This document shows positions 24,740 to 32,138 of a DNA stretch of 64,000 bases, piece after piece. The DNA comes from Streptomyces sp. NBC_00572. GTDB lineage: Bacteria > Actinomycetota > Actinomycetes > Streptomycetales > Streptomycetaceae. How positions within the stretch are numbered: the stretch's first letter is position 1; the number at the start of each line of letters is the position of its first letter. The stretch is from assembly GCF_026341815.1 (NCBI RefSeq), contig NZ_JAPENX010000002.1, forward strand, positions 310,001 to 374,000, read 5' to 3'. The notes below the pieces were generated by a model, which worked only from the letters and a program-made list of their open reading frames with translations, was not told the DNA's origin and made no database searches. The translations under genes were made by a program, and so were the position numbers.

Positions 24740-25963
24740 ATGCGTCGTTCCTCGTCCCTGCCGCTCTGTCTGTCGCTGGCCCTGGCCTCCGCGATGACGT
24801 TCGCTGTCGCCGCTCCCGTGCTCGCCGCCACCGGGGGCGGTCCGGGCCCTGCCGCCCCCGGCCTGGACCGTGCTGCCCTGCGCGAGGCGATCACCGTGCG
24901 CCCGGAGGACGGGACCGCGGGTGTCCTGGCGGAGGTGCACAGAGATGGAGAGGCCTGGCGGGGGACGTCGGGGGACGTGGTGACCGGGAAGCGGCTCAGT
25001 CGTGACGCCCATTTCCGGATCGGCAGCATCAGCAAGCCCATGGAGGCCGTGATCCTGCTCCAGCTCTCCGCCGAGGGCCGGGTGGACCTGGACCGGAGTG
25101 TTCAGGACTATCTGCCCGGGCTACTGCCGGAGGACCTGTTCAAGGAGCCGGTCGGCGTACGACAGCTCCTCGACCACACCAGCGGCCTGCCCCAGGAGTT
25201 CGAGGGTGCCCCGGCCTCCTCGTCCCCGGACGAGGACATCGAGCGCCGACTCGACTACGTCACCTTCGACGAGGTGATCAGGCAGACGCTCCGCCCCGAG
25301 GGCAGGCAGGCTCCCGGCCCGCGCTTCAGCCCCGGCACCCGGCAGGAGTACAACTCCTTCGGCTACCGCGTCGCCGGAAAGCTCATCGAGGAGATCACCG
25401 GGCACTCGTTCCAGCAGGAGGTGACGGCCCGCATCCTCGAACCGCTGAAGATGCGCGAGACACGGGCCACCGTGCCCGGCCGCAGCACGCCCGTGCCCCG
25501 CCCCTACCTGCCCGGCTACCAGCCGGGGAGCGACGGCGAGCTGGTGGACGTCAATGTGCAGGGCGGGCTGCCCGCGAGCATGACCTCCACCACGGGCGAT
25601 CTGGACCGCTTCATCAGAGGCCTGTTCGACGGCCGACTGCTGCGGCCGGCCCAGGCCGCGGAGCTGTTCGCGATACCGAAGGGCCCCGACGGCAAGCCCC
25701 TGCCCTACGCCGGCACCTCCAACTGCACCATCGGGCCCGCCAAGGGCACGGCCTGCTTCAGCGTCGGACTGATGTACACGCCGCTGCCGGACGGCTCGGT
25801 CCTGTGGGGCAAGACGGGCTCGGACATGGGGTACCGGAGCGGTGTCTTCGCCACCCGCGACCTGAACCTGCGCGCGGTCTACGCGACGGGCACCTCGCTC
25901 CCGTCCGGGAACGGCGGCCCGGCCGTCGCCCAGCGTCTCGTCGGCGCCCTGTTCGCGCGCTGA
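24740..25963 (+). CDS. Secreted serine hydrolase (beta-lactamase / DD-peptidase class C-like)
   Basis: A 407-residue protein exported by a Sec signal (cleavage near AAPVLAA, residue 30). The catalytic SxxK is SISK (Ser96, Lys99), the second motif is YNSFGY near residue 207, and the third is GKTGSDMGY near 358. That is the penicillin-binding fold of D-alanyl-D-alanine carboxypeptidase and class C beta-lactamase relatives. The ATG at 24740 is preceded by GGAG. Members act on peptidoglycan peptides or unrelated esters, so the substrate is undecided; the LDHTSGL motif (about residue 141) is typical of the DD-peptidase branch. Confidence 0.88.
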   Translation: MRRSSSLPLCLSLALASAMTFAVAAPVLAATGGGPGPAAPGLDRAALREAITVRPEDGTAGVLAEVHRDGEAWRGTSGDVVTGKRLSRDAHFRIGSISKPMEAVILLQLSAEGRVDLDRSVQDYLPGLLPEDLFKEPVGVRQLLDHTSGLPQEFEGAPASSSPDEDIERRLDYVTFDEVIRQTLRPEGRQAPGPRFSPGTRQEYNSFGYRVAGKLIEEITGHSFQQEVTARILEPLKMRETRATVPGRSTPVPRPYLPGYQPGSDGELVDVNVQGGLPASMTSTTGDLDRFIRGLFDGRLLRPAQAAELFAIPKGPDGKPLPYAGTSNCTIGPAKGTACFSVGLMYTPLPDGSVLWGKTGSDMGYRSGVFATRDLNLRAVYATGTSLPSGNGGPAVAQRLVGALFAR

Positions 25964-26127
25964 AGGTCCGGTCCGAGGGGGAGGGTCCCCCCCGTGCGAG
26001 GGGGTACGAGCCGTCGTCCCCGGCAGCGGGGGCGGCTCGGACACCGCGTACCCTCGCATCGGAAACGGCCACCGGCCTCGCCGGGTGCAGGGCCAGCAAG
26101 GCGAGTAGGGCGAGCAGGGAACGGAAC

Positions 26128-26745
26128 ATGACTCAGGCGCGGGGACAGGGGGCGGAGCCCGGTGGGGACGAGCAGGACCGGGCGGCGACGGTGCGCGTCT
26201 TCATCGCCCTCGCTCCGCCCGACGAGGCGAAGGCCGAGCTGGAGCGGGTACTGAGCCCCGCTTACGACGCGTATCCGCGGATGCGGTGGAACCGTATCGA
26301 GGACTGGCACATCACCCTGGCCTTCCTCGGGGAACTGCCGGTCACGACGGTGCCCCTGCTTCGGTCGCCGCTCGCCGATCTCGCGGCGTCCCGGGGGCCG
26401 GTGGAACTGGCGTTGCGGGGTGGCGGGCATTTCGACGAGCGGGTGCTGTGGAGCGGCATCGACGGGGACCTCGACGGACTGCACCGGCTCGCCACCGACG
26501 TCCGCACCGTGGTCAAGGAATGCGGTGTCCCCTTCGAGGACCGGCCGCTGCGCCCCCATCTGACGCTGGCCCGCGCCCGCCGCGACGATCAGTCGAGCGT
26601 CGTGGACGTGGCCGCCGGACTGGCCGGCTTCACGGGTCGCCCCTGGCGGGCCGAGCGGCTCCACCTGGTCGGCAGCAACTTCGGCCGCGGCCCGGGGCCG
26701 ATCCGGTACCGCGACATCGAGGCATGGGCGTTCGGCGGGCACTGA
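26128..26745 (+). CDS. thpR: RNA 2',3'-cyclic phosphodiesterase (2H family)
   Basis: A 205-residue 2H phosphoesterase. Its two HxT motifs are HITLAFLGEL near residue 61 and HLTLARARR near 145. It starts with about 25 disordered residues before VRVFIALAPPDEAKAEL. The family opens 2',3'-cyclic phosphates at RNA ends and was first described as 2'-5' RNA ligase. The ATG at 26128 follows GGAAC. It is alone on the plus strand, between the serine hydrolase and the VOC fusion gene. Confidence 0.88.
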   Translation: MTQARGQGAEPGGDEQDRAATVRVFIALAPPDEAKAELERVLSPAYDAYPRMRWNRIEDWHITLAFLGELPVTTVPLLRSPLADLAASRGPVELALRGGGHFDERVLWSGIDGDLDGLHRLATDVRTVVKECGVPFEDRPLRPHLTLARARRDDQSSVVDVAAGLAGFTGRPWRAERLHLVGSNFGRGPGPIRYRDIEAWAFGGH

Positions 26746-26797
26746 CATTTCTCCGATGCCGCATCACCCGGTGTCCGTGGCGGGGAGAATGCCCGCC

Positions 26798-27490
26798 ATG
26801 GAGACGAGACTGACGGGGTCGCGTGCCTCGGCCGCGGTCGGTGATCTGGGATGGCGCTATCTGCTGGGCAGCCTACGAACGGCGGTCCCCGTCGAGTCGC
26901 TGATGCGGGCGGCCGAGGTGGCGACGCTCGCCGTCGCGGCCTGCGGTGACGACGCCGACCGGCACCTCGTCCTCGACGTCCGGCGCGGGCGGGTCCTGCT
27001 CACCCTGCAGTCCTCGGAGCACGCGGCCGTCACCACCCGGGACGTCGACCTCGCGCATCGGGTCTCCACCGCTGTCGGCCGGCTCGGGCTGCGCACCGAG
27101 CCCGAGGTCGCGACGGGCGCGCCGCGGTCGGTCCAGCTCATGGAGCTGGCGATCGACGCGCTCGACATCGCCTCGATCAGGCCGTTCTGGAAGGCGGTGC
27201 TGGGGTACGCGGACGAGCCGGGCGCCGAAGGACCCCGCGATCCGCTCGTCGATCCCCTCGGGCAGGGCCCCGCGATCTGGTTCCAGCAGATGGACGGCAC
27301 GCGCCCGCAGCGCAATCGCATCCACTTCGACGTCTGTGTTCCGCACGACGAGGCGCAGCGGAGGATTGACGCCGCGCTGGCGGCGGGCGGCCGCCTTGTG
27401 TCCGAGAACCGGGCCCCGGCCTTCTGGGTCCTGGCGGACGGCGAGGGCAACGAAGCCTGCATCACGACCTGGCAGGGGCGCGACGACTGA
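26798..27490 (+). CDS. Pterin-dehydratase-like / VOC fusion protein
   Basis: A 230-residue two-part protein. Residues 1-100 resemble pterin-4a-carbinolamine dehydratase (LVLDVRRGRVLLTLQS, then DVDLAHRVSTAVGRLG). Residues 110-230 form a glyoxalase/VOC domain (ELAIDALDIASIRPFWKAVLGY, IWFQQMD, RNRIHFDV, EGNEACI). The VOC half has the usual His and Glu positions for a metal. Such fusions recur in actinobacteria but have no assigned function. The ATG at 26798 (METRLTG) was chosen; one nine bases earlier is also possible. Confidence 0.75.
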   Translation: METRLTGSRASAAVGDLGWRYLLGSLRTAVPVESLMRAAEVATLAVAACGDDADRHLVLDVRRGRVLLTLQSSEHAAVTTRDVDLAHRVSTAVGRLGLRTEPEVATGAPRSVQLMELAIDALDIASIRPFWKAVLGYADEPGAEGPRDPLVDPLGQGPAIWFQQMDGTRPQRNRIHFDVCVPHDEAQRRIDAALAAGGRLVSENRAPAFWVLADGEGNEACITTWQGRDD

Positions 27491-27581
27491 CGTCGGCGGG
27501 GCCGTCGGCGGCGGCGCCCCCGCCGCTCGGGGCCGCCCGCCTCTCGAAGCCGTGTCCACCAGCGACTCGAACGACGAGCCA

Positions 27582-27616
27582 CGGTGAGCGCCGAGGTTGA
27601 GCCTTGGCGCTCACCG
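27582..27616. terminator. Bidirectional terminator between convergent genes
   Basis: CGGTGAGCGCC (27582-27592) and its complement (27606-27616) form an 11-bp stem with a 13-base loop. It lies between the VOC fusion stop (27490) and the stop of the convergent HIT-like gene (27622). Confidence 0.75.
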
Positions 27617-27621
27617 GCAGA

Positions 27622-28248
27622 TCAGTCGTGCGGCGATTCGCCGGCAGCCGACCGACGCCCTCCGACTGAGGCGATCAAGGCGTCTGCCACGATCGCCGCG
27701 TCCGCCTCCGCGACATCCGCCGGGTATTCCGGCAGCAGATCGTCCCAGACGGGCAACCATGATCCGAACAGCTGGCTCTGACCCTCGGGACGGGCGAAGA
27801 ACCAGATGTGCAGATGCGCGCCTCCGTCCCCGATGCGGTAGACGTGGGCTCGCGAGATGTGCGGCAGGGCCTGCACGTGGCGGACGATGTGGGTGGACAG
27901 GACACCCAGCTCGGCTGCCAGCTCGTCGGGCAGGTCCGCCATGTCGTAGTGCTCGATCGGATGCAGCATGAGCACCAGCGGCACACCGACTCCCGTGATC
28001 CGGGTGAGCCGCCAACGTTCGTTGAACCAGATCCCGTCGCCTCGGTCACGGCACGACTCGCAGTCCGACGGGTCCTCCCCGTGTCGTGGAGGCTCGGGCA
28101 GCACGGGAGGGCGCAGGGGCGAGACGCGCAATCCGTCCGCTTCGAACGGGCTGATGGTCCACCCCGTCATGCGCGCGAGCGGGAGCCGACGCTCACCATC
28201 GGCAGCGGCAAGAGCGTGGTCGTAGAACTCTTCGGGTCGCAAAGCCAT
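27622..28248 (-). CDS. HIT-like hydrolase/transferase
   Basis: A 208-residue protein with a histidine-triad-like HLHIWFFARP segment near residue 150, preceded by MLHPIEHYDMADLP, as in HIT and GalT-like proteins. An N-terminal cysteine pair (CESCRDRG) could bind zinc. The ATG at 28248 (MALRPEEFYDHA) fits best; the frame is open further upstream without support. HIT proteins cleave nucleotide phosphoramidates or dinucleoside polyphosphates. I cannot say which substrate this one uses. It shares an upstream region with the divergent beta-lactamase. Confidence 0.75.
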   Translation of the reverse strand: MALRPEEFYDHALAAADGERRLPLARMTGWTISPFEADGLRVSPLRPPVLPEPPRHGEDPSDCESCRDRGDGIWFNERWRLTRITGVGVPLVLMLHPIEHYDMADLPDELAAELGVLSTHIVRHVQALPHISRAHVYRIGDGGAHLHIWFFARPEGQSQLFGSWLPVWDDLLPEYPADVAEADAAIVADALIASVGGRRSAAGESPHD

Positions 28249-28497
28249 GGCGCGAAGACTAGTTCGACATCGACACCCGGTGAGGACCGGGGTGACCTGC
28301 TCGACCTGCTCGACCTGCAAGTTCGTTCCCGTCAATGGTCGCTCGGCCAAGCCGCGTTCGTACGAGGAGAGCACGAACGTTCCTGAACGCATCGGCTGAC
28401 CTGGGGATTCACGAAACTCCGGTGCCGGCGTCGAAACCGGTCGGCGACGCCTGTGCGTGTTTCCCTGTGAAGTGATCGCTCCGGAAAGGGAATCACC

Positions 28498-29415
28498 TTG
28501 TCCATCACAGGTTTCAGCCCGTCCCGTCGCACCGCGCTCGGCCTCGGCACCGGTGCCGCGCTCGCGGTCGCGTTACCGCTCGGCGGGACGGCGTACGCCT
28601 CCACGCCCGACGGGGACGACCTCCTCGCACGGCTTCGGGCGCTGGAGGAGCGGCACTCCGCGCGGCTCGGCGTGTTCGCCCACGACGTGCGGACCGGGCG
28701 TTCGGTGGCGTACCGCGCCGACGAGCGTTTCCCGATGTGCTCGGTCTTCAAGACCCTTGCCGTCGCGGCCGTGCTGCGCGACCTCGACCACGACGGCACG
28801 TTCCTGGCGCGGCGCATCCGGTACACGGCGGCGGACGTCGAGCGGTCGGGCTGGTCCCCCAGGACCGAGCTGCCGGAGAACCTCGCGAACGGGATGACCG
28901 TCGCCGAGCTCTGTGACGCCACGCTGCGCTACAGCGACAACACCGCGGCGAACCTTCTCCTTCGCGAGCTGGGCGGTCCGACGGCCGTCACCCGGTTCGC
29001 CCGGTCGATCGGCGACCGTACGACCCGGCTCGACCGCTGGGAGCCCGAGCTGAACTCGGCGGAGCCGTGGCGCGAGACCGACACCACGACGCCCCGCGCC
29101 ATCGGCCGGACCTACGGGCGCCTCCTGCTCGGCGACGTGCTCCCGCGCCGGGACCGGCAGCGGCTCACCCGGTGGATGCTCGCCAACACGACCAGTGGCG
29201 AACGGTTCCGCAAGGGCCTGCCGGCCGACTGGCTCCTCGCCGACAAGACCGGCGGCGGACGGTACGGCGGCAACAACGACGCGGGCGTCACCTGGCCGCC
29301 GGACGGCGGGCCGATCGTGGTCACCGTGCTGACCACGCGGTTCCAGGAGGACGCGGCTCCTGTGAACCCCCTGGTCGCCGACGCGGCGGCGCTGGTGGCG
29401 GCGGAACTCGGCTGA
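28498..29415 (+). CDS. Class A beta-lactamase
   Basis: A 305-residue serine beta-lactamase. The classical motifs are in order: CSVFK (Ser82, Lys85), SDN (146-148), WEPELN with Glu182, and DKTGGG (Lys250). The signal is twin-arginine-like (SRRTALGLG), common for Streptomyces penicillinases. The start is TTG at 28498 with AAAGGGA before it. The codon at 28573-28575 is TTA, so full translation should depend on the developmentally regulated bldA tRNA. Penicillin hydrolysis is the family activity; the exact spectrum cannot be read from sequence. Confidence 0.93.
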   Translation: MSITGFSPSRRTALGLGTGAALAVALPLGGTAYASTPDGDDLLARLRALEERHSARLGVFAHDVRTGRSVAYRADERFPMCSVFKTLAVAAVLRDLDHDGTFLARRIRYTAADVERSGWSPRTELPENLANGMTVAELCDATLRYSDNTAANLLLRELGGPTAVTRFARSIGDRTTRLDRWEPELNSAEPWRETDTTTPRAIGRTYGRLLLGDVLPRRDRQRLTRWMLANTTSGERFRKGLPADWLLADKTGGGRYGGNNDAGVTWPPDGGPIVVTVLTTRFQEDAAPVNPLVADAAALVAAELG

Positions 29416-29465
29416 ATCTCTCCCGGAGAGGGATCATGCCCGGAAAAGAGACCCGAATAAATAGC

Positions 29466-29494
29466 TTGAGCGCCGCCCCGAGCTTTCCTAGGCT
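29466..29494 (+). promoter_or_regulatory. Consensus-like promoter of the leader-peptide transcript
   Basis: TTGAGC (29466-29471) and TAGGCT (29489-29494) with a 17-bp spacer. This is a good match to the vegetative promoter of actinobacteria, and the strong ribosome site of the leader ORF begins 15 bases further on. Confidence 0.6.
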
Positions 29495-29528
29495 GTGGGC
29501 ACACGCTGAAAGGAGGTGATCCGAGAAC

Positions 29529-29567
29529 ATGGTTTCTTTTCGGATTCGTGAGGTGACTGCGGGCTAA
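29529..29567 (+). CDS. Leader peptide MVSFRIREVTAG
   Basis: A 12-codon ORF, too short for gene finders. AAAGGAGGTGATCC (29509-29522) in front of it is a perfect 14-base complement of the 16S rRNA 3' end, much stronger than any other site in this window. The last codons form the 5' arm of a 10-bp stem. Nothing suggests that the peptide itself is a product; its translation is likely to steer downstream RNA folding. It contains no run of one amino acid, so the signal sensed is not obvious. Confidence 0.6.
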   Translation: MVSFRIREVTAG

Positions 29568-29701
29568 CGGCCTGCCGTCGCACTCTGTGCACCTCGGCAG
29601 GTCATCTGCCGAAAACCACGCAGTCACCCGACCCGTGGGCCGCCGGTAATCCGGCCGGCTCCCGTCCGAACTCGAGCGGACGGGACCAAGGCCCACGGGT
29701 C
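29552..29701 (+). promoter_or_regulatory. Attenuator-like structured leader RNA
   Basis: Perfect stems: GGTGACTGCG (29552-29561) with CGCAGTCACC (29619-29628); CCTGCCG (29571-29577) with CGGCAGG (29595-29601); the competing CGGCAG (29595-29600) with CTGCCG (29606-29611); and a distal GACCCGTGGGCC (29630-29641) with its complement (29690-29701), which encloses CCCGTCCG/CGGACGGG (29661-29684). The second and third cannot form together, and a ribosome on the leader ORF would cover the first arm. This is the layout of ribosome-controlled attenuation. It precedes the DUF3995 gene by about 125 bases. Confidence 0.55.
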
Positions 29702-29827
29702 GTCCGCGTTCCCGGCCGTCCCGGATCCACCGATGTGAGCCGGATCACAGGGAACGTCCGGACGGGACGGACCCTCCTCGGGGTGTCGGCGCGTTGCTGC
29801 GCCGGCCTCGGAACGGAGGGGAATCCC

Positions 29828-30271
29828 ATGGCGATCATCGACATCGAGCGGTCTCGGACGATCACGGGCGGGCGGGCCGTCGCCGCACTGCTCGCCGTCC
29901 TCGCACTGGTGCACCTCTACTGGGCCACCGGCCTGACCTGGCCGGCCGCCGACGAGCGGGCCCTGTCGCTCGCCGTCCTCGGCAGCGTCGTGTCCTTCGG
30001 GCCGGCCGTGGTGCTGCCCCTGGCGGCCCTTGAGGGGTTCGCCGCCTTCGCCGTCGCCCTCCGCGCACACGAGGGCGGTCGTCGGCGCGGCATCCCGCGT
30101 CTGGTCACGGCCGCCGTCGCCGTCGGCATGCTGCTCCGCGGGGCGGTCGGCCTGGTGTGGATCGTGGTCGGCAGGGACGGTTCTGGTGCGGCGTTCCCGT
30201 GGCTGAACGCCCTGGTGTACACACCCCTGTGCCTGGCCTTCGGATGGGCGGCGCTGCGTGCCGCCCGCTGA
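29828..30271 (+). CDS. DUF3995 membrane protein
   Basis: A 147-residue integral membrane protein with four predicted helices, starting GRAVAALLAVLALVHLYWATG and ending VYTPLCLAFGWAALRA, which matches DUF3995. The ATG at 29828 is set by GGAGGGGA five bases upstream; the longer frame back to 29735 runs through leader RNA. Its end overlaps the sigma-factor start by 14 bp, so the two are translationally linked. It could be a membrane partner of the sigma factor, but no known anti-sigma motif is visible. Confidence 0.8.
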   Translation: MAIIDIERSRTITGGRAVAALLAVLALVHLYWATGLTWPAADERALSLAVLGSVVSFGPAVVLPLAALEGFAAFAVALRAHEGGRRRGIPRLVTAAVAVGMLLRGAVGLVWIVVGRDGSGAAFPWLNALVYTPLCLAFGWAALRAAR

Positions 30272-30770
30272 CCCCGTCGACCCGGGCGTCGCGCTCGCCC
30301 GGGCCGCCCGGCGCGGCGACACCCTGGCCCTGCACGACCTGCTCGACCACCTCACCCCGTACATCGCCCGGATCTGCCGGCCCATCGCACTGGACGACGG
30401 ACCGGACGCCACGCAGGAGGCGCTGGTCGCGGTGTTCACCTCGCTGCGTTCGCTACGGGAGCCGGAGGCGCTCTACGGGTGGGTGCGGGCGATCTCCGTA
30501 CGGGAGGCGGTGCGGGTGGCGAAGCGGGCGGGACGGGCGCGGCCGGCCGAGCTCGCCGACGTACCGGAGCGGGGTGATCCGCAGCTGGCCGCCGACATCG
30601 ACGACGTCCTGGCGCGGCTGTCGCCCGCGCACCGGGCCGTCCTGGTGCTGCGGGACGTCGAGGGGATGGACGAGGAGTCCGCGGCGGCGCTCCTGGGAGT
30701 ACCGCCCGGCACGGCGAAATCCCGGCTGCACCGGGCCCGGCAGAGTTTCCGAAAGGCGTGGTCGGCGTGA
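30258..30770 (+). CDS. ECF-type RNA polymerase sigma factor
   Basis: A 170-residue sigma-70 relative with only regions 2 and 4. Region 2 contains GPDATQEALVAVFTSLRSL and the tryptophan GWVRAISVREAVR; region 4 contains RLSPAHRAVLVLRDVEGMDEESAAALLGVPPGTAKSRLHRAR. The start is GTG at 30258, overlapping the membrane protein's end. It directs RNA polymerase to alternative promoters, usually in response to an envelope or stress signal. The partner genes encode a DUF3995 membrane protein and an SRPBCC protein rather than a zinc-type anti-sigma factor, so regulation may be unusual. Confidence 0.9.
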   Translation: MPPADPVDPGVALARAARRGDTLALHDLLDHLTPYIARICRPIALDDGPDATQEALVAVFTSLRSLREPEALYGWVRAISVREAVRVAKRAGRARPAELADVPERGDPQLAADIDDVLARLSPAHRAVLVLRDVEGMDEESAAALLGVPPGTAKSRLHRARQSFRKAWSA

Positions 30771-31249
30771 AGGCGAGCGAAGAGGGCAACCGGGGCGACG
30801 AGGACAGGGCCGGCCTGCTGCTCGACGACGTGCGGCGGTTGCGCGTCATGGTCGCCGGCGTCCGGGGCGCCCAGCTCGTCGAGCGGGTGCTCCCCGAGCC
30901 CCTCCCCCGGGTCTGGCACGTGATGGGTGATCTGGAGGGCGGCTTCGGGGAGTTCCAGCCCGACATGCGCTCGGTCCGGGTCCTGCGGCACGAAGGCGAC
31001 CGGGTGGAGGCCCTCGCCCGCAGCCGCTACGGGCTGCGGGCACACTTCCACGGCGTGCTGCGGCCCGGCTGGTGCTGGCTGCAGAGCCGGTTCCTGGTGA
31101 TCGGGATGGCGGCGGTGGACGAGGGAGGGCGGACCCGGGTCGCGCTCACCGGAGGCGTACGTGTCCCCGGGCGCGCGGCGCTGGTGCCGTTCGGCGCGCG
31201 GCGCGAACTGGAGGAGGCCATGACGCGCCTGGCCGGACGGGTCTCGTGA
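30767..31249 (+). CDS. SRPBCC-like protein, third gene of the sigma operon
   Basis: A 160-residue protein. The GTG start overlaps the sigma-factor stop (GTGA). It carries a helix-grip-like pattern (LPRVWHVMGDLEGGFGEFQPDMRSVRVLRHEGDRVEALARSR split over residues 45-87) and a C-terminal amphipathic helix. Cysteine and tryptophan in RPGWCWLQSRF mark a possible ligand pocket. Coupling suggests that it acts with the sigma factor, perhaps as a regulator or as part of its response; the fold call is tentative. Confidence 0.55.
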   Translation: MKASEEGNRGDEDRAGLLLDDVRRLRVMVAGVRGAQLVERVLPEPLPRVWHVMGDLEGGFGEFQPDMRSVRVLRHEGDRVEALARSRYGLRAHFHGVLRPGWCWLQSRFLVIGMAAVDEGGRTRVALTGGVRVPGRAALVPFGARRELEEAMTRLAGRVS

Positions 31250-31283
31250 CCGCCCGCAGCCCGCGCGCGACCGGTCGGTCACG
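31245..31283. terminator. Probable bidirectional terminator
   Basis: CGTGACCG (31245-31252) and CGGTCACG (31276-31283) form a stem at the end of the sigma operon and 25 bp before the stop of the convergent ABC permease gene. Confidence 0.5.
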
Positions 31284-31307
31284 GGCCGTTGTCGGGGCAC
31301 GGTCCCG

Positions 31308-32138
31308 TCATACCAGGCTCAGCGCGCCCGTCTGCCGGGCGCGGGCCTCGCCCACCCGGAGGATCACCGCGGCGGCTGCGAGGAGCAGGGCGCTGAGCGC
31401 TCCGAGGCCGAGCAGGGTCGGGGCGAGTTCGGTCACGGTGCGGTGTTCCAGCAGGGCGCCGCGGACCGCGAGCAGGCTGCCGGTGAGCGGGAAGACCGCG
31501 CCGACGACCTGGACGGCGGCCGGGAGGGCGAAGTGCGGGAGCCGGACGCCCGAGACGAACCAGAGCGGCTCGTCGAGGATCGTGTACAGGAAGGCCGAGT
31601 CCCGGGAGAACACCAGGAGGCTGTTGAGGAACGCTCCCCAGGCCACCGCCGGGATCAGCAGGGCCAGGAGGACGATCCCGTACATCCACCAGGCCGAGAC
31701 CGACAGCGTGCCGAAACCGGTCAGGGCGGCGACGGTGAAGCAGGTGAGCAGCCAGGCGTTCTGGAGCAGCGCGCCGGCGCCGTTGGCGATCATCAGGGTG
31801 AGCCGGCCGGCCGGGGAGAGGAAGAGCAGTTCCAGGGTGCCGGTGGTCCGCTCGAAGGAGAGGTGCCAGGCACTCTGGACGAGGGAGAAGAAGAAGGCGT
31901 ACGCGAGGGTGCCGGTGGCCAGGAAGGCGAGGAGGCGCTCGGGGTCGGCGGCGAGCGGCCAGTTCTCGGCGGCCCGGGAGGCCGTGGCGACGGGGCGCAG
32001 GGTGTAGTAGGTGGTGGCCAGTTGGAGGACCGGCCAGACGAGCATCGAGAAGACGACGAGCGGCTGGCCGAAGAGCCGGCGGTGCTGCTTGAGCGTTTCC
32101 GCGGCGAAGACCCGCAGGGCGTGGCGGAGCTGGTTCAC
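31308..32138 (-). CDS. ABC-2 type transporter permease
   Basis: A 276-residue permease with about six helices (LVVFSMLVWPVLQLATTYY, LLAFLATGTLAYAFFFSL, GIVLLALLIPAVAWGAF). The GTG start at 32138 overlaps the ATPase stop. It forms a heterodimer with the permease at 33349-34152 in an ATP-driven exporter. The FSRDSAFLYTILDEPLWFVSGVRLP part is conserved in this export family. Substrate unknown. Confidence 0.85.
   Translation of the reverse strand: MNQLRHALRVFAAETLKQHRRLFGQPLVVFSMLVWPVLQLATTYYTLRPVATASRAAENWPLAADPERLLAFLATGTLAYAFFFSLVQSAWHLSFERTTGTLELLFLSPAGRLTLMIANGAGALLQNAWLLTCFTVAALTGFGTLSVSAWWMYGIVLLALLIPAVAWGAFLNSLLVFSRDSAFLYTILDEPLWFVSGVRLPHFALPAAVQVVGAVFPLTGSLLAVRGALLEHRTVTELAPTLLGLGALSALLLAAAAVILRVGEARARQTGALSLV

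Noticed and set aside
29112..29696. A minus-strand frame across the leader region, opposite the beta-lactamase end
   Set aside because: The plus-strand promoter, ribosome site and stems explain the region; the antisense frame has no protein-like features.
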